Assembly (NCBI GenBank): GCA_964611645.1
Contig: CAZTAO010000061.1
Span: 1-28,514, forward strand
Source of the DNA: CAZTAO01 sp964611645
GTDB lineage: Bacteria > Armatimonadota > UBA5829
Length of the DNA stretch: 28,514 bases
Direction: 5' to 3'
Below are positions 23,946-28,514 of this stretch, piece by piece (position 1 is the stretch's first letter; each line of letters opens with the position of its first letter). The notes under the pieces were generated by a model, which saw only the letters and a program-made list of their open reading frames with translations, ran no database searches and was not told the origin of the DNA. The position numbers and the translations under genes were made by a program.

Positions 23946-24608
23946 TCATTCGGCATCCTGAACTTCTAAGACCACGCCGAAATTCCGCTCGAAACTCCTT
24001 GCGAACGCACTTTTGACTTCAGCCATCGCCGGCGCCTCGCCAAGTATCTCTTTCAGGGAACTCAACTGGCTCGGCATAAGCCCACATGGGTTGATAAGCC
24101 TGAAGTGCGACATATCGGGGTCGACATTCAAGGCGAAACCGTGATAGGTTACCCATTTCTTGACCGCCACCCCAATGGAGCACACCTTCTTCTCTCCCAC
24201 CCAGACCCCGGCGGGGCCGTTCCTGCCTGCTGGGAGCCCAAACTCCGCGAGGGTGTCGATAACGGTCTGCTCAAGGGTGCGCAGGTAGGTGTGAACGTCC
24301 AGCCCCAGTTCCCTGATCCTCAAAATAGGGTAGCCGACCAACTGCCCGGGGCCGTGGTAGGTCACGTCGCCGCCTCTGTCAGTCTCCACCAGGTCAACCC
24401 CGGCCCGTGCCAGCGCATCTTTTGGGACTAGCACGTTGCTCTGGCTGGTCGATTTCACGCCCATCGTAATCACGGGGTCGTGTTCAAGCAGCATCAGGGC
24501 ACCGTCGATCTTTCCCCCAGCGCACTGACCGTGGTACTCAAGCTGACGCGCCAGGGCATCACGATAAGAGATTCGGTCTATGCTGTCCAGAAGTATGCGG
24601 GTCGACAT
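23946..24608 (-). CDS. lipB: Octanoyltransferase LipB
   Basis: A 220-aa octanoyl-ACP:protein N-octanoyltransferase, which moves the octanoyl group made by fatty acid synthesis onto lipoyl domains, the first step of lipoate synthesis, in the cytoplasm. The signature RGGDVTYHGPGQL (78-90) is intact, with catalytic Lys141 in GEKKVCSIG and Cys175 in INPCG; GVWV and TYHGFALNV also match. ATG 24608 gives the usual start (MSTRILLDSI) although the ribosome site is weak; the frame is open to an ATG at 24671, which would add 21 residues not typical of the family. lipA is not in the window. The TamB-like gene follows on the same strand. Confidence 0.95.
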   Translation of the reverse strand: MSTRILLDSIDRISYRDALARQLEYHGQCAGGKIDGALMLLEHDPVITMGVKSTSQSNVLVPKDALARAGVDLVETDRGGDVTYHGPGQLVGYPILRIRELGLDVHTYLRTLEQTVIDTLAEFGLPAGRNGPAGVWVGEKKVCSIGVAVKKWVTYHGFALNVDPDMSHFRLINPCGLMPSQLSSLKEILGEAPAMAEVKSAFARSFERNFGVVLEVQDAE

Positions 24609-24833
24609 CAGGTGCTGTGGCCTTTCAGTGCTGGACGAGCGAGTAATACAATATGCAAAATAGTTATGCATAATTGAATAGGCGGGATTGCCGGTCCGGC
24701 TCAGTCCTGTCGCTTTCAGTATAGGTGTTCAGCCTCGAAATGGTCAAGGCAACGCAATCCCCAAAAACAGTTTGAAGATAACCGCCACCCGATGAATCAT
24801 AACTATTGTAGGGCAACTTTTGGAGAGGTGGCG

Positions 24834-24862
24834 AGGACAGTGGTGACCGGGTGTGGTATCAT
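24834..24862 (+). promoter_or_regulatory. Probable promoter of sigma/anti-sigma operon
   Basis: Extended -10 TGGTATCAT (24854-24862) with a weak -35 AGGACA (24834-24839) 17 bases upstream. If real, transcription starts near 24869. The 285 bases between lipB and the sigma start hold otherwise nothing recognised. Confidence 0.45.
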
Positions 24863-24893
24863 ATCAGAAAATGCTCAGTGGAAGTCACCGAGA

Positions 24894-25514
24894 TTGTTCT
24901 TTACACTGCTGACAATCGGTAGGCGGGAACCTGCGCGCGAGTCGACCCTGGTCGAACGCGCGGCGAAAGGCGACGCCCAGGCTTATGGCGAGTTGGTGCG
25001 CGAGCACCAGCAGCGCGTGTTCGGGCTTGTGCGCCGGTTCGTCGATAACAGGGATGACGCGGAGGATGTGGCGCAGCAGGTGTTCGTGCAGGCGTATGCG
25101 TCTTTGCCGACTTTCAGGGCGCAGGCCAAGTTCAGCACATGGCTCTATCGGATAGCTGTCAACGCGGCCCTGAGATACGGCCAACGCGCCGCGGTGTGCA
25201 GGCACGAGTCTATCGACGAGCCGGGGTCGGCGCTTGCCGACACTCTGGCTTCGGATTCCGGCGATCCGCAGCGTTGCGCGGAACAGTCGGAGGTAAGCGC
25301 GCTGGTCCGTCGGGCCGTAATGGAGCTTCCCGAGAAGCATCGGGTGGTTGTTGTATTGCACTATTTTGAAGGGATGAGTTGTGACCAGATCGCGGAACTT
25401 GTAGGGTGCGGAGTCGGCACCGTCTGGTCGCGGCTGCACTATGCGTGCGCAAAACTCAAAGACAGCCTCTCGCATGCGGGCGGGCTGACGGTAGACAGCA
25501 ATGTTTTCTCATAG
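24894..25514 (+). CDS. RNA polymerase ECF-type sigma-70 factor with linked anti-sigma
   Basis: A 206-aa sigma factor from TTG 24894 (GGAAG nine bases upstream). Frame is open to ATG 24792, but that would place the start upstream of the likely promoter, and those residues look unconserved. Region 2 is VRRFVDNRDDAEDVAQQVFVQAYASLPTF with FSTWLYRIAVNAAL; region 4 is LPEKHRVVVVLHYFEGMSCDQIAELV with GTVWSRLHYACAKLKDSL. Its last 14 bases overlap the start of the anti-sigma gene, so they are translationally coupled. The sigma factor is presumably held inactive by that protein until an envelope signal releases it. Confidence 0.92.
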   Translation: MFFTLLTIGRREPARESTLVERAAKGDAQAYGELVREHQQRVFGLVRRFVDNRDDAEDVAQQVFVQAYASLPTFRAQAKFSTWLYRIAVNAALRYGQRAAVCRHESIDEPGSALADTLASDSGDPQRCAEQSEVSALVRRAVMELPEKHRVVVVLHYFEGMSCDQIAELVGCGVGTVWSRLHYACAKLKDSLSHAGGLTVDSNVFS

Positions 25515-26844
25515 CATCAAGAACAAACTGATACCGTACCTTGACGGTGAACTGAACCGGGCCGATCGGTCGCAGGTTGAGAAGCATCTGGCCGTGTGCC
25601 AAAGCTGCCGACGGGAGATGGAGTCGCTGCGAAGTCTGACCTCCGCCCTGCGATGCGCGGCTCCCGAGGTCGAGTCCGAGCCTGTGGACCTCTGGCCGCG
25701 CGTTCAGACCCAGATCACAAGGGTTCCCAGGCAGAGTGCAACTCGGTGGAGCAGCAGCAGACTACAGATGGCCGGAGCTTTTGCTGCGGTGCTTCTGATT
25801 GCGGTAGTCGGGTTTGGCATGTTCGGCAAGTTTGCAGCGATAGGAAGATACGCCCCGGATAGCCCAATGGCGCAGTATAGCGCGCCGGCAATGCCGCCTG
25901 CCATGGGCGGACCGCCAATGCCGGGCGCTCTCGGGATGCCCATGGGGCCAGGTGGCCCGAAACAGGCTTACCGTCAGACTTCGCCAATGCCGGTGGCTCC
26001 AGTCCCGCAACATTCATCTCAACCGCGTTTGAAACAAGAGATGGCTAAGCGAACTGTCCCGGCTGAGGGATTTGCTCCCCTGAACGCTACGCGCGGAAGT
26101 GGAGCCGGGGCTATGGCCCCACCAGCGGTAATGGCTGAGAGGCCTGGGGCGAGTGAGATGGCTGCCGCACCGGGCGCTCCGCCATCGACCACATATAGCG
26201 TCACTCCCGCGCCCGAGGCCGCGCCGTCTGCAAAGGCGATTCCCGCTGCCCCCGGTCTTGGGGGAGCGGCGTCGGACATGTCTCCGGGTGCAACACGCGC
26301 AAAGGTGGCATCCCCGTCCGGCGAGGGGTATGAGGCCTACAAGAGCAAGACCGACGATGAACAGAAGCTGTCTGTGACGAAGCAGGAAAAAGGCTTAGCT
26401 GGAGAACCCACGGCGGGGCTTGCAATGCCGGATGCCAAAGGCGCTCCGGTCGCCAGTTCGCGGATGGAGCCTCAGATAGAGGACCTTTCGGCCAGCCGGT
26501 GGCGGGTGATGGCTCAGGAGGCCCGGAAAGCCAACCAGACCAGGGAACTGGCCGAGAAGTTCGAGTCGAGCTTCAATCGGACCAATCGCCCCGATGTCGG
26601 GTTGTTCCTGCTGGACCTTCGTATGACTCCACTCGACAAGGCGGGCCTGGTCAGGACGGCGGACGCCCTCAACCGGCAGGGCTCGACTTCACAGAGCTTT
26701 TGGCTGCGGGTCGGGCAAGCCTATGAGATCGCGGGCAAGACCAACGCCGCTCGGATAGCCTATGAGAGGGCCTTGCAGGGATCGGACGCGAAGTCAGCCG
26801 CAACTGCAAAAGCCAGGATGGACAGGCTGCGGTCGAAGAAGTGA
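25501..26844 (+). CDS. Anti-sigma factor with zinc-finger domain and one membrane helix
   Basis: A 447-aa membrane protein. The N-terminal zinc-binding anti-sigma domain shows H29-x3-C33-x2-C36 (EKHLAVCQSC). A transmembrane segment lies at about residues 90-108 (MAGAFAAVLLIAVVGFGMF), followed by a long Pro/Ala/Met/Gly-rich outer region (about 110-320) and a C-terminal helical part (about 325-447; LRVGQAYEIAGKTNAARIAYERAL) of TPR type. The cytoplasmic part should bind the sigma factor encoded just upstream; the outer part may sense the envelope. ATG 25501 overlaps the sigma gene by 14 bases. The M48 protease gene follows 70 bases later. Outer-region function is not known. Confidence 0.9.
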   Translation: MFSHSIKNKLIPYLDGELNRADRSQVEKHLAVCQSCRREMESLRSLTSALRCAAPEVESEPVDLWPRVQTQITRVPRQSATRWSSSRLQMAGAFAAVLLIAVVGFGMFGKFAAIGRYAPDSPMAQYSAPAMPPAMGGPPMPGALGMPMGPGGPKQAYRQTSPMPVAPVPQHSSQPRLKQEMAKRTVPAEGFAPLNATRGSGAGAMAPPAVMAERPGASEMAAAPGAPPSTTYSVTPAPEAAPSAKAIPAAPGLGGAASDMSPGATRAKVASPSGEGYEAYKSKTDDEQKLSVTKQEKGLAGEPTAGLAMPDAKGAPVASSRMEPQIEDLSASRWRVMAQEARKANQTRELAEKFESSFNRTNRPDVGLFLLDLRMTPLDKAGLVRTADALNRQGSTSQSFWLRVGQAYEIAGKTNAARIAYERALQGSDAKSAATAKARMDRLRSKK

Positions 26845-26914
26845 TCTGCCGGCGGAACACTGCGACCGCCGTGTCGTCTAGTAAGTAAACCGATGCATTA
26901 CGGAGAAACCCCAA

Positions 26915-28514
26915 ATGACCAAGCTGCGCAACCGTCTCGTTCTGTTTCTGCTCACATTCCTTGCGGCGATCTGCCTTAACCCGGGCAGAGCGCTCGCGGT
27001 GAACCTCGAAGAAGAGAAGGACATTGGCGCCAAGGTCAATGCCCAGGTGCTGAAGGAGTACAAGCTCTCCGATGATCAGCAGGCACAGAAGGATATTGAT
27101 GAGATCGGAAGCTGGCTGGCCAAGGGAGTGATCCGCCCCGAGATCAGCTACAGCTTCACCGTTCTCAAAGACAACGAACTGAACGCCTTCGCTGTCCCCG
27201 CAGGCTACATATACTTCACGGACAGGCTGTGGAACGTTCTGCGGCCCGATGAGCGGATGGGGGTCTTGGCCCACGAGATAACACATGTGGATCGCCGCCA
27301 CTCGATCGACGCTATGCTCAAGAGCAGGGATACCCGCCTTATCACTGCAATCGTTCTGATCTTCACCAAAGCCAACGACACCATAGCCACTGCCGCCGAT
27401 ACATTCAACACCCTTCACGAGCTCAAGTACTCTCGCGGCGATGAGAGGCAGGCAGATGAATATGGGGTGGAGCTGATAAAGCAGGCAGGCTACAACCCGG
27501 CTGGTCTGCTGCTCGCGCTGAGAAAGATCATGCGCTTCGAGAACGAGGCGGGTGGTGCTCCGCCCGCGATCTTTTCCTCTCACCCGCCCACCAAGGACCG
27601 CCTCGCCAACCTGACAAAGCTCCTCACGAAAATGGGTGTTGCGATACCGCCGGAGAACGTAGGGAACGTGCAGTATGGCAATCGTATCGGCGAAGTCGCC
27701 AAGGTGAACAAGAACAGCACAGTCTCTCTCACCCTCAACACCCCCGTGCAGGATGGCCAGGTGCTGTGGGTCATGCGCGAGGGCTGGGACGCGAGGTATG
27801 AGAACCGGACTCAGGTTGCGTTGGCTCGGGCAGTGGTCGTGGGCGATTCGGCCAATCGGGTCTTCTACTGCAATCTCGTCCCGGGCGCTCCCGCCGACGG
27901 GCTCAAGGCAGGGGCCGGAGTCTATGCTCCGCCCACTCCCAAGGTGGACAACAGCGTCGCGACGCTGGAGATGACCTATCCGCCGATCAAGAAGGGTGGG
28001 CTGACATCTCAGGTTAAGCTCGACAGGCTGCAGCGGCTGATGTTTCGGTCGGTTGTCTGGGACTCGCTCAAGAACGCTCCGACAATCGAGTCAACCGCAC
28101 AGGTCGTCATCACCGACCCAAAAAGCCCCACCGGCTTCATCTCCGGCGCGAGAGCGGGCTACTCCTACGCGAACCACACTAGCGGGCAACTGGTGAAGTT
28201 CAGCGACCCGGATCAGGCCAGATGGGTGGGCGCGGTGGCGTCCGTGGGGCTATCCAGCGAGCAAGTGGAGGCCCTGCCTGTGCGAAAACTGACTCTGGGC
28301 AAGACCTACGTTGTCTTGGAACCGGCCTGGGAGACTGGCGACACCTTCGAGCGTCGCACCATAGCAACGGCGAAAGCGACCTCGGTGGAGGGCAAGGTGA
28401 TACTGGACGTGTTAACCCTCACGTCAGGCCGCAAGATGAGCGGTCTTACAACTTCTTCTCAAACCATTTCGCTTACTGGGTTTTCTGGCTTTTCTGTCAT
28501 ATTCTTTGTTGCTC
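26915..28514 (+). CDS. Secreted M48-family zinc metalloprotease, partial at window end
   Basis: An open frame from ATG 26915 (GGAG at 26902-26905) that runs off the window without a stop; at least 533 codons. It starts with a signal peptide (LVLFLLTFLAAICLNPGRALA). H120-E121-H124 in AHEITH is the zinc motif, with the third ligand in SRGDERQADEYG, the M48/BepA-like arrangement; SSHPPTKDRL is also typical of the family. These proteases act in the periplasm on misfolded outer-membrane or lipoprotein substrates. The C-terminal extension (from about residue 260) is unusual for BepA, which has TPRs; here it looks beta-rich and is not recognised. It is 70 bases after the anti-sigma gene and may be in the same operon. 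Confidence 0.88.
   Translation, partial: MTKLRNRLVLFLLTFLAAICLNPGRALAVNLEEEKDIGAKVNAQVLKEYKLSDDQQAQKDIDEIGSWLAKGVIRPEISYSFTVLKDNELNAFAVPAGYIYFTDRLWNVLRPDERMGVLAHEITHVDRRHSIDAMLKSRDTRLITAIVLIFTKANDTIATAADTFNTLHELKYSRGDERQADEYGVELIKQAGYNPAGLLLALRKIMRFENEAGGAPPAIFSSHPPTKDRLANLTKLLTKMGVAIPPENVGNVQYGNRIGEVAKVNKNSTVSLTLNTPVQDGQVLWVMREGWDARYENRTQVALARAVVVGDSANRVFYCNLVPGAPADGLKAGAGVYAPPTPKVDNSVATLEMTYPPIKKGGLTSQVKLDRLQRLMFRSVVWDSLKNAPTIESTAQVVITDPKSPTGFISGARAGYSYANHTSGQLVKFSDPDQARWVGAVASVGLSSEQVEALPVRKLTLGKTYVVLEPAWETGDTFERRTIATAKATSVEGKVILDVLTLTSGRKMSGLTTSSQTISLTGFSGFSVIFFVA

Noticed and set aside
26669..27583. 304-aa minus-strand frame opposite the anti-sigma end and M48 gene
   Set aside because: It is antisense to the HExxH protease and has no recognisable domain.

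Overview
The window looks like chromosome of a GC-rich, diderm bacterium, most likely a member of the Armatimonadota. The main reason is the three pseudopilin-like proteins with an H-X9-DG C-terminus and the helix continuation FPVFAKAREKARQASCLSN, a combination I associate with Armatimonadota and, less often, Planctomycetota. A 1.5-kDa-residue-scale TamB-like protein (about 1550 aa) implies an outer membrane. Taxonomy is inferred from recollection of family distributions, not from a search.

Layout. 1-2704: three tandem pseudopilin genes, each with its own sigma70-type promoter, a TGTCGACA palindrome at the expected transcription start, and a near-identical terminator. 2705-3082: a small antitoxin-like gene on the minus strand, then an extended -10 promoter framed by the same GTCGAC motif. 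3083-7149: a secreted LamG protein translationally close-coupled to an M20 metallopeptidase. 7150-10466: a large secreted TIM-barrel glycosidase-like protein behind a dispersed palindromic repeat. 10537-11847: a membrane-anchored protein with a GspG-like C-terminal tail. 11966-13081: a self-inhibited Fic protein behind phased repeats.

13082-15182 (minus strand): dispersed repeats, a cupin (lyxose-isomerase-like), a beta-hydroxyacid dehydrogenase and an unusual CsoR/FrmR-family regulator. 15376-18484: a two-gene unit, an Swt1-like HEPN protein overlapping a P-loop ATPase with its own strong promoter; this is the best candidate here for an undescribed defence or stress system. 18488-24608 (minus strand): lipB, a TamB-like gene and an ECF sigma factor. 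24894-28514: an ECF sigma factor overlapping its zinc-finger anti-sigma factor, followed by a secreted M48 metalloprotease cut by the window end.

Common themes are cell-envelope and secreted functions (pseudopilins, LamG and glycosidase proteins, TamB, M48 protease), two ECF sigma systems that probably sense envelope state, and accessory islands (HEPN-ATPase, Fic, orphan antitoxin-like gene). No tRNA, rRNA, CRISPR array or transposase was recognised.
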